DNA of 64,000 bases. Source: Breviolum minutum Mf 1.05b.01. Lineage: Eukaryota > Sar > Dinophyceae > Suessiales > Symbiodiniaceae. The stretch spans positions 98,525 through 162,524 of the forward strand of contig DF239555.1 in the NCBI GenBank assembly GCA_000507305.1. The letters run 5' to 3'. The translations under genes were made by a program, and so were the position numbers. Positions 19,841 to 30,763 of this stretch are shown here, piece by piece (the first letter of the stretch is position 1; every line of letters starts with the position of its first letter). The notes beneath the pieces are model-generated. The model was not told the origin of the DNA and did not search any database. It saw only the letters and a list, made by a program, of their open reading frames with translations.

Positions 19841-19891
19841 GAAGGGTTTTCCTTTTAAGAAAATCATGAAAAAAAACTGGCCCCCCAAAAC

Positions 19892-19947
19892 CTTGACCCA
19901 AGTCCGAGGTACGTTCCAAAGGTGGTTCCCAGCAAGAACTGCCACAT
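19892..19947 (-). CDS. candidate small membrane-protein exon
   Basis: One of three open frames reads MWQFLLGTTFGTYLGLGSR before AAG|GTTTTG. The F-x-x-G-T-x-x-G-x-Y-L pattern recalls the short single-helix DUF4535-type proteins, but the other frames are also open and the match is short. Confidence 0.3.
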
Positions 19948-20039
19948 GAGACCGTCCGAGCTCGTCCGAGTCCGTCACGTTTCGCGATCACCACGGTTGG
20001 AGTCAGCCACACGTCATCACCGGTTTAAACCCGTGAAAT

Positions 20040-20545
20040 TGCCCCTTAGGGCAGCTTGATCCTGAAGCAGTGGTTAGGCTATTGTGTGAAAAAGTCATGG
20101 CATGCTGTGAAAAACCCCGTGTGAGTCACGAATAACGAAGACAAAATCCCATTCCATCAATGTTGACTGGTTGTTTAATAGGGATTTTCCATCATGAGCT
20201 GCACTGACGCCTATAACGTCCTATAACCAAGATTGGCATGTTTTCACTGATGTGATATTGATTATCGGTTTACTTATCAGGTAAAAAGGAAAATTCATTG
20301 GGGTTCAAGAACGCACGACATCTTCCTGGAAATCTATTGCCACCCCCCCCACCAGATATATCCAGAAATAAGGCCTTATCAAGTGGCTTTTACTTATTAA
20401 TAATCTTCTAATAAGGCCTTATTTGCTGGGGGTGCATTGGGCGGGTACCCTTAGATCTTCATGACATCTACTTATCTGGGTGCCTTGAAGCCAGTGGATA
20501 CTGAAGAGCGATGCAGGATGTAACCACCAAACATGTTTCGATTCT
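20040..20545. other. repeat-bearing, no confident gene
   Basis: D-family element at about 20345-20450 (CCTTATCAAG..., TAATAAGGCCTTATT, GGGTACCTT). No supported exon. Confidence 0.45.
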
Positions 20546-20548
20546 TAC

Positions 20549-20603
20549 GTTGTGACCAGCATCCTGGAAGATGGCTCCCTGGTTAGCTCCAGGTCATTTA
20601 TGC
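20549..20603 (-). CDS. 55-nt candidate exon
   Basis: Between AGCATAAAG and CACAAC|GTAAGAATC. Reads INDLELTREPSSRMLVT. The canonical donor is the main support. Confidence 0.45.
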
Positions 20604-20609
20604 CTTTAT

Positions 20610-21165
20610 GCTACTTAATGCTACTTAAAATAATCAAGGCAATGTTTGAAAGAACCAGTGATCCTAAGCAACCAAAAAAAAACGTGAGGTGGCTTCGCAC
20701 AAGGTCACAGAAAAGAACTACTCTACGTGAAAGATGTAGAATGTAGGGTTCATTGAAAAAAACGACTTGATTGAGCCATGAACAAAAGCCAAGAATATCA
20801 TTCCACTACAACTATTGGTGGGTTCATTATTCATGACAGGATTGCCATCATGGGCGATTTCATGAGCCTTATAGTATATCCCCCAGACAACCAGCGGCCC
20901 GTTTTTTAATGCTCGATTGGGGGGGACGTTCGAACTTGATTTCAGACAACCATGGCGAGTTGCTGAACGCTTTGGATTTACATGATGACACTCGCGATTG
21001 AAATTGAATCAAGGAGATATCATCCAACTACGCTGAACAAAAAAGAGCACGCATAACTAGGGTATAACTGAAAATTGTAAACTGTAAAACAGTATAAGCC
21101 ATGTTTTGTGAATATAATATTGTAGTTTTGGGAACAGGGCAATATATAGGAGATGTGCAAACACC
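20610..21165. other. no confident gene
   Basis: Nothing beyond weak open frames on the plus strand at 20610-20746. Confidence 0.4.
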
Positions 21166-21169
21166 ACTC

Positions 21170-21249
21170 CCCTAGTAGTTATAAGTTGAATTACATAACT
21201 CCATTTGTAGGGGTGAAAAAAAAACAGTTAGCCATTTATAGGGGCCCAC
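21170..21249 (-). mobile_element. G-family element supplying a donor
   Basis: On minus it starts GTGGGCCCCTATAAATGG immediately after the exon at 21250-21370. TTATAACTACTAGGGG is seen near the far end, but the final CCCAC-AG is not recognisable, so the acceptor side is lost or further away. Confidence 0.6.
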
Positions 21250-21370
21250 CTTGTATCACAGATTTTCGAATCCACCCAAGATCCGCCCGGAATTGTTTTT
21301 TCTCGTCCAAACGCACGGCTCCGGGCTGTTTTTGTGTGACCCCCAACAGTTGGGGCGGCCGCTTGTCAAG
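21250..21370 (-). CDS. 121-nt internal exon
   Basis: Acceptor CAAAACTTCACAG, donor ACAAG|GTGGGC. 40 codons: LDKRPPQLLGVTQKQPGAVR then LDEKKQFRADLGWIRKSVIQ. Charged and helical. The plus strand is also open but lacks a donor. Confidence 0.65.
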
Positions 21371-21379
21371 CTGTGAAGT

Positions 21380-22340
21380 TTTGTGAAACACTGTGCGCTT
21401 ATTTGGTGTGGCAATCAAAGCGTGTTGGATCTTCCATGGATGATACATGTTTGTTTTTGTTTGCAAAAAGTTGGAGTGTTGCGTTGCAACCTTTGTTTCT
21501 AAAAAGTGATGGTTTACTTTGGTAGAAATGATAAACATGGAGGTTTCATGACGTTTCAGGACATTTCAAGAAGAATATTATCCAAAGCCCTAAAGCCACA
21601 AAGAACAACAAACACTTAAGGGAAGGGACAGGATTCTTGTGGCAAATAAGAATTTCTCAGCTTTTTCGAGTTAAACAAGCCAGCCAAACATGTGCCAAAA
21701 TGTATCCCCCACGAATCCCGCATTGGTTGGCCAGAAATTTGTCACAATCAGCACTGCTATCCTCTATAGACATCCAATCTTTCACCTTGGACTCTACTTG
21801 AAACAAGGCATAAACAACAATCTTTCCATGTTATTGGGAGTGTGCTATTGTTAGGGAACCCTCCCCCTAAAAAAAAGCATCCCAAACCGACCCAACTGGA
21901 GATACTGGGGAATATGAATGGGGAACCAAAAGCACCAACAAAAAGCTGACCCTCAAACAAGAACATGTCTCATGAAAGTATATTCGAAGGAGGAATCCAA
22001 AATTGATGGTTTATATAGCTTATAAAGAGATGGTTTTTGGGGAATTCCAAGTGGGGCATTTCTCTGATTCCATGCTAGGATTAAAGGGGTGTAGAAGTCA
22101 TTTCAACCAAAACATGTTCCATGTATGGGTGGGGTGATCATCCCCGAAAACATATACAGTAATTACCAGTGACATCGTAAAGAAGGGTTGATGCAACAAT
22201 AACATGTGAGTCGCTTTGAAACGAAAGATAACGGAAGCTTAATATGATGACCCATTGGCTATAATTTTGAGGATGCAAACCCTTGCAGTACAGGTTTGAA
22301 CCCCTGAACTGGAGGGTTCAATGATTCTTGGGGTCCTCCT
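21380..22340. other. no confident gene
   Basis: Unstructured apart from short A/C-rich tracts. No supported exon. Confidence 0.4.
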
Positions 22341-22345
22341 CTTTA

Positions 22346-22459
22346 CTGTTGATGGCTGAAATCCTGTACCACCTGGCATTTGAACAAAAACCTGTAAATA
22401 ATGGGCCCTAGGATAAACTACCAACCTCAACTGGTTAGCAGGATTTCAGCCATCAACAG
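22346..22459. mobile_element. MITE family A copy
   Basis: TA|CTGTTGATGGCTGAAATCC and GGATTTCAGCCATCAACAG|TA. About 20-bp nearly perfect inverted termini. One of the best-preserved copies. Confidence 0.95.
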
Positions 22460-22830
22460 TAGGGAACCCCAATCCTAAAGATGTCACTGTCATCCTGGTG
22501 TTGAAACATCGGCATCCTTTTGGAGAGATTAAAAGGGCATCCCAACTCTCAGATGTGCATCCCAAAAATGGTGGTGCAAGATGGTGATGAATCCCATACT
22601 AAAATGCATAAAAGAATCACCAACAAAAACAACTCCAAGGACTTAAACAGTTTTCTGGTTGGTGCTCAACCCCCCCATTGTTGCTCATTTGCTCGTCCTT
22701 AACTAGGGAAAATAATCATCCATATCTCATTTTCTCATCACTAAGCACATCCTAGTTTTTAGATGTGACGATCTCCATCCATTGGAAGGTCCAACCTGGA
22801 TTTTTTTGACGATTTTTTTTTCGAGCTCAG

Positions 22831-22950
22831 CGGTTCGAGTGCAATGGTTTCAAAGAACCAGCAGTGTACAAAAGGCACCTTTGTTCGGCCAGTTGTAAAT
22901 TTCCTGGAGTGCTTTTTGTTTAACTTCGCAAGCCAAGTCAAAGAAGTTAA
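22831..22950 (+). CDS. candidate exon of a plus-strand gene
   Basis: Acceptor TTTTTTTTTCGAGCTCAG, then SSAMVSKNQQCTKGTFVRPV and VNFLECFLFNFASQVKEVN. The end is unclear (a GC donor at TTC|GCAAGC or further on). First visible exon of the gene whose better exons are 23131-23638. Confidence 0.5.
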
Positions 22951-23130
22951 TAAAAAACATAATTATTTCCCGGAGACAAGTTTGACCAACCAATCAAAGA
23001 AACATATTTGATCTCCGGGATACTTGTGATTTCAATGGTGGATTATAAGAAAAATCCCTTTATACAGAATAAACTATAGATATTAAATAATCCCTTGTCA
23101 ATCCCCAAAACAAAATACAATTGAACTCAG

Positions 23131-23199
23131 TGCGCTACATTCACCTGTTCCAACATACTGTTCGAGGAAATCCCTCACCAATATGGATTTGAAAGCATG
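23131..23199 (+). CDS. 69-nt internal exon
   Basis: Acceptor TTGAACTCAG. 23 codons, phase 0-0, CATFTCSNILFEEIPHQYGF then ESM, ending at ATG|GCGCCC (GC donor, the first bases of a G element). Joins the next exon in phase. Function not recognised. Confidence 0.7.
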
Positions 23200-23278
23200 G
23201 CGCCCCAGTTACCTATTCATAATGCCATTTATAGGGGCTTATAACTCCATTTTCAAATCCTAGGGGCTCACCTTGTAG
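23200..23278 (+). mobile_element. G-family introner used as a GC-AG intron
   Basis: 79 nt from GCGCCCCAGTTACC to GGGGCTCACCTTGTAG, with the TTATAGGGGCTTATAACTCC core. Its ends are the splice sites. A change in the usual GTGGG start has made a GC donor. Reading frame preserved (ESM | GYNNS). Confidence 0.7.
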
Positions 23279-23463
23279 GGTTACAACAACTCGGATGTTC
23301 TTCAAACATCTGGTTACATGACTCTCCAGTTCGAGCAGCTTGAAGAAGTCAACAAATACACAACTCCAGGCCTCCTATCTGATGCCCTCAGAGAGTTTTT
23401 GGGCGAATTTTCTTCTGCAACATGTTTTTGTTTGAAGTTCTTTTTGAATCAAGCGGAAAACTG
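23279..23463 (+). CDS. exon of a plus-strand gene
   Basis: Starts at TTGTAG|GGTTAC and reads GYNNSDVLQTSGYMTLQFEQ, LEEVNKYTTPGLLSDALREF and onward. The end is uncertain: GC donor at 23464 (phase fits the next exon) or a GT donor near 23512. Mixed helix, no domain recognised. Confidence 0.65.
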
Positions 23464-23557
23464 GCAAACTTCACTTGCACAACAAAAACAAATGTTTGAT
23501 TCTATGTGGTTTTTACTCACCATTTTCGACTTTAGCACGTTGTGTGTTGGTTTTCAG

Positions 23558-23638
23558 CCACATGCTTGGTCAAATGCCATTTTGCGAATTGTATGGGGAT
23601 ATGTGCACAACTGAGGAAGCAAACATGATTTCTGTCAG
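23558..23638 (+). CDS. 81-nt internal exon
   Basis: Acceptor GTGTTGGTTTTCAG and donor GTCAG|GTAGGA. Reads HMLGQMPFCELYGDMCTTEE then ANMISV. Downstream exons are uncertain (an open stretch near 23730 reads FMLVHLGEVCQKLYQTS to a stop). Confidence 0.6.
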
Positions 23639-24166
23639 GTAGGAGTAGCTCGAACTGATCTTTGTCCACATTTGGTACATTTTACGAAACGAAGGCGTGA
23701 AGCTTGCCGACTTGCATAGTTCATGCTCGTACACCTGGGAGAAGTGTGTCAAAAACTCTACCAGACTTCATAACTCCATCAACATTTCGATTTTTGCACA
23801 TCATCTTTCCAAATAAAAACAACAAGAAGAACACAAAAAACAAGGCAACATACCAGGGTCATCATCCACTAAGGGTAGTAATAGTAACATCCCATTGGTT
23901 CCTTTGACACCCCTCCCCCGAAAAAGGAAGGCCCAACAAAATCAGGTCAACCCATCAGAACTCACGGTTCAGCCATCACGGCGCAATGGAGCTCGGGCCT
24001 TCCATAGCCGGCGGCATCAATGGAGTGACATGGGTAGCTGGTAGACCCTATAAATGGCCGGAAATAGATGGGTAAGCGGAGGTGATGTGGCCATATGTGA
24101 CCCTCATAGGTTGACGTGGGATTTGAATCATTGTCAGATTTTTATTTTGTCGTGGGCATTTCCTAC

Positions 24167-24383
24167 CGCGCCACCATTTCCAGCTTGGTCGGGGGACTGT
24201 GGTGGCTATATAATCTAGCCCCAGAACATCTATGTACACAGGCATTATCTCTGGCATTTAAAATGTGTACATGACAAATCTTCATTCCGCCATTCGGTTG
24301 TTGATGTTCAAATTTTGCTAGCCAGATGAAATAGTGAAAACACTGTAGTTCATTGAGAGTCATGGGGGTACTTCCTATATTCA
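24167..24383 (-). CDS. 217-nt internal exon
   Basis: Acceptor GGCGAGTAGCAG and donor GCGCG|GTAGGA. 71 codons beginning NIGSTPMTLNELQCFHYFIW. His/Cys-containing; not recognised. Probably the same gene as 24522-25317. Confidence 0.5.
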
Positions 24384-24521
24384 CTGCTACTCGCCGGATC
24401 TTGATTGAATCGACTCGTTGGTTGCACTTATGTGGAGTCTCCTAAGGATAAATCAATAAAAAATCATGATTGCAGGTACACGCATCAAAAGTTCCATCCT
24501 CCGGTTCTCTCATTGTGTTGC

Positions 24522-24638
24522 CTCGTTGGTGAAAGATCCGTTTCCGTTCCACCAGCGGTCGAAGCAACGCGTGAAGCAACGACCGCAACGTTCAAAGAAG
24601 CCTGCGATGAAAGCAGCTTGGATGTGTCTCTGACTACC
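24522..24638 (-). CDS. 117-nt candidate exon, GC donor
   Basis: After CAAAATCACAG it reads VVRDTSKLLSSQASLNVAVV then ASRVASTAGGTETDLSPT, ending at CGAG|GCAACA. The region is open in all frames of both strands, so frame choice is tentative. Confidence 0.45.
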
Positions 24639-24874
24639 CTGTGATTTTGAGGATTCTTGGGTTCTTTAGCTCCTCATTTAGTGGGAAAGTACATCATCCC
24701 AGGCTCCGTAGCTCTCCCAATATCACAGTGGAGCTTATGTCCACGGTTCAATCGATTCAAGAGTCACTTACAGTATATATGTCAGTTGAGCGACGGCAAC
24801 ACAAAACCCTTGGCTGAAACATGAAATCGTGTGGTCTGAGACCTGGATAGTTTGCTGTATCATATCCGATGTAC

Positions 24875-25317
24875 CTAACATCAAAATCAATGACACCATG
24901 CGCGTGAAAGCTGATGTGAAGAGATTTAATGAAGCATTTATCGAGATAACTTGCTGATTGCTCTTCGGGCGCACAGCGGCGTGTGTTTCGGAGAAGCATG
25001 TGTTCTTCTTGTGCATGCTTGACCTTCTGCTGTGATTTGTCCACCTCCACTGCAAGAGTGGAGAGCAGAAAGTCTTCTGATGAGAGTTCGGCTGTCACGC
25101 GGTCCGCAGCGTCTAATTCTCGATCGAGAAGTTCAGAAATCACCCTGAGCAATCTCTCGTCGTCCAAGGCGCCAATGGAAATTTCCGACAAGTCCAAACT
25201 CTTGAGCACTCGCTTGCTCCATGCACTTGCCGACTCCGCGAAGTAGTTGATCACAGTGGCGTCAAGTTCCCATTCAGGGTTTTGGCAACCCCCCAGCAAT
25301 ATTCTTTTTTGGTTCAC
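24875..25317 (-). CDS. 443-nt exon, helical protein
   Basis: Follows a 79-nt GTATGT...TTTCAG intron (25318-25396). Contains ERLLRVISELLDRELDAADR and, later, VEVDKSQQKVKHAQEEHMLL, so acidic helices and a coiled coil. A GT donor (TTAG|GTACAT) at 24874 would end it, though the frame stays open to 24757. The upstream exon ends near 25397, next to an E-like TTTTCAG. No named family. Confidence 0.65.
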
Positions 25318-25576
25318 CTGAAAGGTGCAAAGACAAAAAGGTTGGGGAATATACTGATAACAGCGGAAACCAAACAGCGAGAAGAACTTTACATACCCTG
25401 AAAATTGGCCTTTTGCTCCCCAAAAGGAAAAAAACATGTCTTCCTTTGCCATCATGGCTTTCATGGGTAAAAAAACGCGCTGGCTTCGTCAACTTGGGTC
25501 CCACCACCAAGTAGATAATAATTCATCAGTTGCTACTATCAATTGGTGTGGGTCAAATTGATACCAACAATCATGG

Positions 25577-25683
25577 CTGGTCAACCTACCCTCCCTCCCC
25601 CTAAGGGACACCAATGGTTAATAAGCCCTTAGTAAGGCATTAGGTCCGGGAAAGGTACCTTAGGGGGGGTGGGTAGGTTGACC
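25577..25683. mobile_element. D-family element
   Basis: GGTCAACCTACCCTCCC and GGGGTGGGTAGGTTGACC inverted termini. On minus it would read GTCAACC...GTTGACCAG, another GT-AG-capable element. Confidence 0.75.
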
Positions 25684-25689
25684 TGCCAT

Positions 25690-26440
25690 TGAACAAAAAT
25701 CACAACACATTGAACAACAACAAAACAGTAGTCCCAGAAATATCATACTCAGAGCCAACATTGCCAACAGAAATGTTAACCTGGAGGATCGATAGACTAG
25801 TGGATTTGTTTTCTAAATATTGATGCAAATTGAAAATGAGGTGAATATGATCTTATTAATATGGGGGATATGGGGAGTATGAGTATATCCATAACTCCCG
25901 TAGTTTTTGGGGATACTCAGGATATGTCTGGCGTATTATCAGTCATGGATCAAATCACAGAAGTTGTGCAAGATCATTTCATGTATATACTGACTATATA
26001 TTCCAGCTAGGATGGTTATGTAGTTGGTGGTTGAACCCACCCATTTCAAACCTTTTTCGCGAGCTTGTCTTACCAGTTGGACCCAAATCCATCTCTAATT
26101 CCTGCAGGGTGTTGTGTTTCTTTTTGATGCCATGGCCAAATTAAAAACACGACATACCATCACTAGGTGGTGGTTGTTAACCCAATGCATCTGAAATTCA
26201 TATGCTCGTCATCGATTTTAAATCATTTCCCTATCCATCAAAATGTCAAAATCTGCTGGTCAAGCTTTGTAAGTCTCAACTAGAAAAAAATCCAATGAGA
26301 ACACATCAGTTGGAACAAAAATGGCCATGCCCTAGTTTTGTTCGTAGTCAACCCGAAAAAAAAAACACATGGGAATTGTCATTTTAAACCATAACGCAGA
26401 GTACTTCATCTCATGGTGGATAAACGTCCTACAAAAGCCG
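25690..26440. other. W-family fragments, no confident gene
   Basis: W words at about 26025 (AGTTGGTGGTTGAACCCACC) and 26165 (AGGTGGTGGTTGTTAACCC). An open plus frame at 26202-26387 lacks splice support. Confidence 0.4.
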
Positions 26441-26449
26441 TAACCATAA

Positions 26450-26544
26450 GAGAGATCCATGTATGGTATATCTACCTACATGTACCACTAATAAAAATCA
26501 ACCAAATGTGGATAAATATACCAGTCCCATGGATCCTATGGGTC
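26450..26544. mobile_element. P-family element
   Basis: ATCCATGTATGGTATATCTACC and GGATAAATATACCAGTCCCATGGATC are inverted, with AAAATCAACCAAATG in the loop. Confidence 0.7.
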
Positions 26545-26655
26545 ATCTTCCCCACCACCGATTTCAGAGAACGAGCCTCTATTAGCTCCCTCATTGACCT
26601 GACCATGACTGGGATTTTTTCATCCGGCAATCCACGGCCAAAGGGTTGGAGAAAT
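26545..26655 (-). CDS. candidate exon between P and E elements
   Basis: Minus frame FGRGLPDEKIPVMVRSMREL then IEARSLKSVVGKMT. Convincing protein composition. Splice sites at the element borders are not clear (TCAG|GTCAATG internally). Not recognised. Confidence 0.45.
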
Positions 26656-26659
26656 TGCA

Positions 26660-26786
26660 GGTGTGATATACCCCAGAAAATCAACATTTCTGGAACCCCA
26701 AAGTCATGGGAGGTGGATGGTTCAAATGATTTTCCTTTTCAATTAGGGTGTCTTTTGGGTTCAACATGTTGATTTTCCAGGGTGTA
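26660..26786. mobile_element. E-family element
   Basis: TACCCCAGAAAATCAACAT and ATGTTGATTTTCCAGGGTGTA inverted ends flanked by TA. Confidence 0.75.
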
Positions 26787-26946
26787 ACAAAACGGGATGG
26801 TTCCAGCTTAACCTCACTTCTTTGGAGGATAGCCGGAACAAACCACTCATAATTCCTCACGGCTGGCTGGTATATTGAATACCTAAGCTCCATCCATTTC
26901 TGCCGTTCGACCATTTTTCATGACCATGGAAAATCAGGCAACCATA

Positions 26947-27049
26947 CTGTTAATGGAAGAAATCCTGCACCACCTGGGATGAAACCCTGTAAATTATAAT
27001 AATGGGCTATTCTCCATATCAACTCGTGCAGGATTTCGTCCATCAACAG
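26947..27049. mobile_element. MITE family A copy
   Basis: TA|CTGTTAATGGAAGAAATCC and GGATTTCGTCCATCAACAG|TA. Confidence 0.9.
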
Positions 27050-27059
27050 TACGTCCTAA

Positions 27060-27590
27060 ATATGCAACTTGAGGTGACCCTGCTGGAGAAGCCTCGGGTG
27101 GATGATGCGATAAACCATGGGAGCAACGTCTTTTGAGGACATGTGATATGGAATTTGAACAAGGCACCAATGGATAACCTCTAGGAAACCAACATGGCAA
27201 CAGAAAATGGACCTTGTGAACATGTATCTCCTATTTGAAAATGGGGGATTTCAATTGCCGTGTTAGTTCACCACAGGGAAAAGAAATGTTAACTACTAGT
27301 ATCAAACCAACTGTTTGATTTGGTTTCATTGACTTTGCCTCTAGTGATCTAGTGTACCGTTGAGTACGGAAGGCTACTAGAAGTTTGCTATACTAAATCC
27401 TACTGTACCATGGGTATATATATATATATACAATATATATATATATGTTAATTCAATACCCGCCTATATACATCCTACATCATCCCACCAACAAACGTTG
27501 ACCTTATCTTTTACTGCTTAATTACACACTGCAACGGAGATACTCCAACTTCTCCATTTTTGTGAACCTCAAAAGGACTGTTGGACTGCT
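27060..27590. other. no confident gene
   Basis: E-like words near 27195-27290 and a TA repeat at 27416-27447. No supported exon. Confidence 0.4.
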
Positions 27591-27598
27591 TCCAAAAA

Positions 27599-27870
27599 TC
27601 ATCCCATGGAACTTATCGATTTGAGGACCCGGATTTCCTTAGGTGTGGGTATGTATCTGTATTCCTTCCAATTCTGCCTAAAAGACTGCCTCAACAGACT
27701 CAACCGTGGATTCCATGAATCAGGCTTATAAACGGCTTCCCTATACGTAAAACAAATATCTGGTGGTACCTCTTCCATGCTCAGCGATTCGGGCATCTCT
27801 TCCACGGAATCCAAGAGAAAATAATGCGTTCCTGCGGACGATCCACAACCAGTTGATGAAGTGCATGTGC
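27599..27870 (-). CDS. terminal exon, unknown protein
   Basis: Minus frame ending in TGA at 27599-27601. Contains LLDSVEEMPESLSMEEVPPD and SFRQNWKEYRYIPTPKEIRV. Acidic then basic and aromatic; clearly protein-like. The 5' boundary was not placed. Not recognised. Confidence 0.6.
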
Positions 27871-28287
27871 TTGTTTTTTTTTTTTGCGTGGCGCATTGTT
27901 TTTCCAAAGATTGGGATAACACAAAGCATGCGAACTCCCCCCAAAAAGAATCGACACACAACTTCAACAAATGACTTTGGGCGATTATCGTATAGAATGT
28001 TTTAACTAAAAAAAGTCCGAAATATACTATGTGTAGTTTGGGATGTTATCTCATGCAAGCTGATTTTCACCAGAAAATGACAAATGACAAATCAAAGACT
28101 GCACTCCTTTAGGCTCATAGCGAAACAACCATCAGGTTTCCACCAGGCCACGTTGAAGGAAACGACTCATCTTCCAAGTTCCAAAGTTTTTAGTTTTCGA
28201 GTTCGTAGTTTTATAAGGTTGATTCAACCTTGGACAACCTTCAACAATCAATATTCCAACTAGAGTGTAACGAGTTATGATGTAAAG

Positions 28288-28435
28288 TTAAGTCAAGGGG
28301 TGCCATTCAAAAAAATATATCCATCCATATCCAAAGTCAGAAAAGAAAGTTCCATCACATTCCAAGCTATCCTGGAAGCATATCAGCAGCATCTTATTTT
28401 TCTTTTCACTTGTGATTTTGGATGATTCCTGGGAG
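28288..28435 (-). CDS. terminal exon candidate
   Basis: After CTCCCAG it reads ESSKITSEKKNKMLLICFQD then SLECDGTFFSDFGYG, and ends in TAA at 28288. It overlaps, in another frame, the end of the open frame of 28440-28740, so either a very short intron or a frame change separates them. Confidence 0.5.
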
Positions 28436-28439
28436 TTTC

Positions 28440-28740
28440 TTAGCTCCCAATTTCCGGGAAATCGCATCATGTTGTGTCTCCCAAAAGCCTTTGACAAACA
28501 CATCTTCTACAATTTGCAGCGAGTTTTTGACCCTCCGACACACTCCCATCCATCCACATCCACATCCCGAGCTGCCTAAGTGGATGATCAATGGCCGCAT
28601 GTGACGTAAATCATTGAAGCTTGGTGGTGCTTCGGTACTCGGTCGGCCCTCCGACACAGGCTCCTGGTCTGACGGTGACAACGCGAGAGGATTTGTGAGA
28701 TTTCTTGGAGTTCTTAACCCGTACCTTGTGGATGGAAAAG
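28440..28740 (-). CDS. exon(s), unknown protein
   Basis: Minus frame with LALSPSDQEPVSEGRPSTEA, PSFNDLRHMRPLIIHLG and EDVFVKGFWETQHDAISRK. Possible internal AG/GT sites. Pro/Ser-rich then helical. Preceded by a D element (about 28765-28870). Not recognised. Confidence 0.6.
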
Positions 28741-29054
28741 GTGTTTTTTGAAAATTATGGCTAATCAACCAACCCCCTCCCCCAAAGTAACAGTCCTTAT
28801 TAAGGGCTCATAAACCATCGGTTTCCCTATAGAAGGCCATATTAAACCCTTGTTTCTGAGTGTTTCAAAATCGAGGAAGCCCACTCCAGTGTTTCAACAT
28901 GGTCAATTTGAGTAGAATTCTTCTAAATATGAAAAACCAGGTGAGGAAAATCGAAACATTTCGGTGGACTTCACCCACGTCATGTCTTCGCAAAGCTGAC
29001 CCATGCAAATAGCAAAGCTGACCCATGGAAAACCCCAGGTCATCTCCATCTCAG

Positions 29055-29117
29055 GGACGTTTCAAGAAAACCACACGATCGAACACAGAAATCGATCTAA
29101 AACTAAAACTGATGATC
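29055..29117 (+). CDS. candidate exon, basic
   Basis: Acceptor TCATCTCCATCTCAG, then GRFKKTTRSNTEIDLKLKLM. No clear donor before the next acceptor at 29127, so its relation to exon 29129-29514 is open. Confidence 0.4.
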
Positions 29118-29128
29118 TTTTTTTTTAG

Positions 29129-29514
29129 CTACAAATGAAATGACCTTAAATGACCTATCTTTTGAAAAATTGGACCCCATCAAAACTAAATCTACTGAAT
29201 ATGGATGGTCAACCCAAGCAAAAAGAGGTCAGTTCAAGGCATATGATGAGTGTTTCCCACTCCCCCTCACCTCCCCACCAAACAAAAGCATTGTGAATGT
29301 AAAAAAAAATCCACCTCAGTTTTCCACTTGGAGGCACAAATTGGAAAGCAAAATAAAAAACATCAAACTTCAAAACTTCCCCCATGTTTTAAAGTCAGAA
29401 GTCACCAAGACTCTCACCCATCAAACATTCAGACGGGAAATGGTGGTATCCTTCAAATGGTACCCTAGCTGTTTAACCCCCAAGGAGCCCTTTAAAAGGG
29501 GATATACCCGATAA
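29129..29514 (+). CDS. 386-nt terminal exon
   Basis: Strong acceptor GATCTTTTTTTTTAG. 127 codons to a stop, starting TNEMTLNDLSFEKLDPIKTK and containing RHKLESKIKNIKLQNFPHVL. Lys/Thr/Pro-rich. One of the longer open exons in the window. No family recognised. Confidence 0.65.
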
Positions 29515-29877
29515 ATATCCACTATCTAAGGTGTCGTTTGGGGTTGATTATTAACGGGTCCCCCCACCATTTTCCCCATGAATCCAAGGTGCTGCCGTGA
29601 TGAGGCGAAAGCCTTGCCTGAGATACCACGGGTTGAACCGAAAAGCCACACAAAAAACAAGGGATATCACCCCCCGAATTTTCACTAGTAACCACCATGA
29701 ATCCCTTCACAAGGCCTTATTTCCTTGGGGGAGGGTTGGCATCGAGGGGGAGGATAGATTTCCATGATTACCATCCCCTGAAACTAACAGCCAAAGCCCC
29801 TGAAAAGTTACCGAAAGCCAATAGGATAAGATCGTATTCCAAGCAGTTTAGGCTTTCAGGAAGAAATCCTTAGTATA

Positions 29878-29985
29878 CTGTTGGCCAAAATCCCAAACAA
29901 CCACCTGGAATGTATAAAACCTTGTAAATAATGGGGGTATCTACTACATCAACTGGTGATCGCCGGATTTCTGAACCATCAACAG
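29878..29985. mobile_element. MITE family A copy
   Basis: TA|CTGTTGGCCAAAATCCC and CTGAACCATCAACAG|TA. The left arm is diverged, the body typical. Confidence 0.85.
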
Positions 29986-30049
29986 TATACGCCAGAAACG
30001 TGGTCTCATGATTCTTAGGGTAGATGCTAGAAATGGCGGAGATACATTT

Positions 30050-30337
30050 TCCAAGGCCCATCATTTGTTGCTATCCATAGTAGGGGCGTACTCCTCCAGA
30101 AATATATGTCTGTTGAAAAGAAAAGGGGGGTTGGTGAAGCAAAAGCACCCCAATTCCTTTCAACTGGGTTTGCTACATGGCCGACTTTACCACCATTTCA
30201 AGTCTGTGGAAGTCATGTTTAAAACTCCTTACGAGGGGACATATAGCAAACCCTGTGAACGAACCATGGCATTGTTTCAAAGTGATCATTTCTGGTGGGA
30301 AAGAGTTGAAGTTTCGCTGGAAAATCCTATGAATTGA
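30050..30337 (+). CDS. terminal exon or CDS part
   Basis: Plus frame with KRKGGLVKQKHPNSFQLGL, FKSVEVMFKTPYEGTYSKP and SDHFWWERVEVSLENPMN to TGA. Good composition. The start is not fixed. A second open frame follows at 30380-30557. Function unknown. Confidence 0.55.
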   Translation, partial: SKAHHLLLSIVGAYSSRNICLLKRKGGLVKQKHPNSFQLGLLHGRLYHHFKSVEVMFKTPYEGTYSKPCERTMALFQSDHFWWERVEVSLENPMN

Positions 30338-30379
30338 ACCTGGAGCAAAGTGACCAGAGAATCAGTTGAGGGTATATCT

Positions 30380-30557
30380 TGGGTGTATCCATGATCGTTT
30401 GTCAGTAGAAGGAAAAGGCTTGGCATTAAACACAAGTATACTATCTTTCAACGTGTCATTTGGACAAGGGTTCAATGGTGAGCAATTCTGGCATCATGCT
30501 TTGCCACTGAGCCTTCAAGTAATTGCAGGGATCATGCAAATAGTACATCCTCAATGA
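30380..30557 (+). CDS. weak open frame
   Basis: Reads RLSVEGKGLALNTSILSFN and onward to a stop. No splice sites recognised. May be non-coding. Confidence 0.3.
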
Positions 30558-30763
30558 ATATGATGACACCACGCTCAAGATCCCACATGTCACCAAAATA
30601 TTTTAAAGCAATGTCCCTCATCAAACATATCCTCAGTAACATTCAACCAACAAACACATCAATACACCACCTATGATACAGAAAAAACAAAGAAACAATC
30701 ACAACAAAATGTAAGATTCATCAAAAAACACATGGCACTAATCAATTTCTTCGTGCGGGTGCC

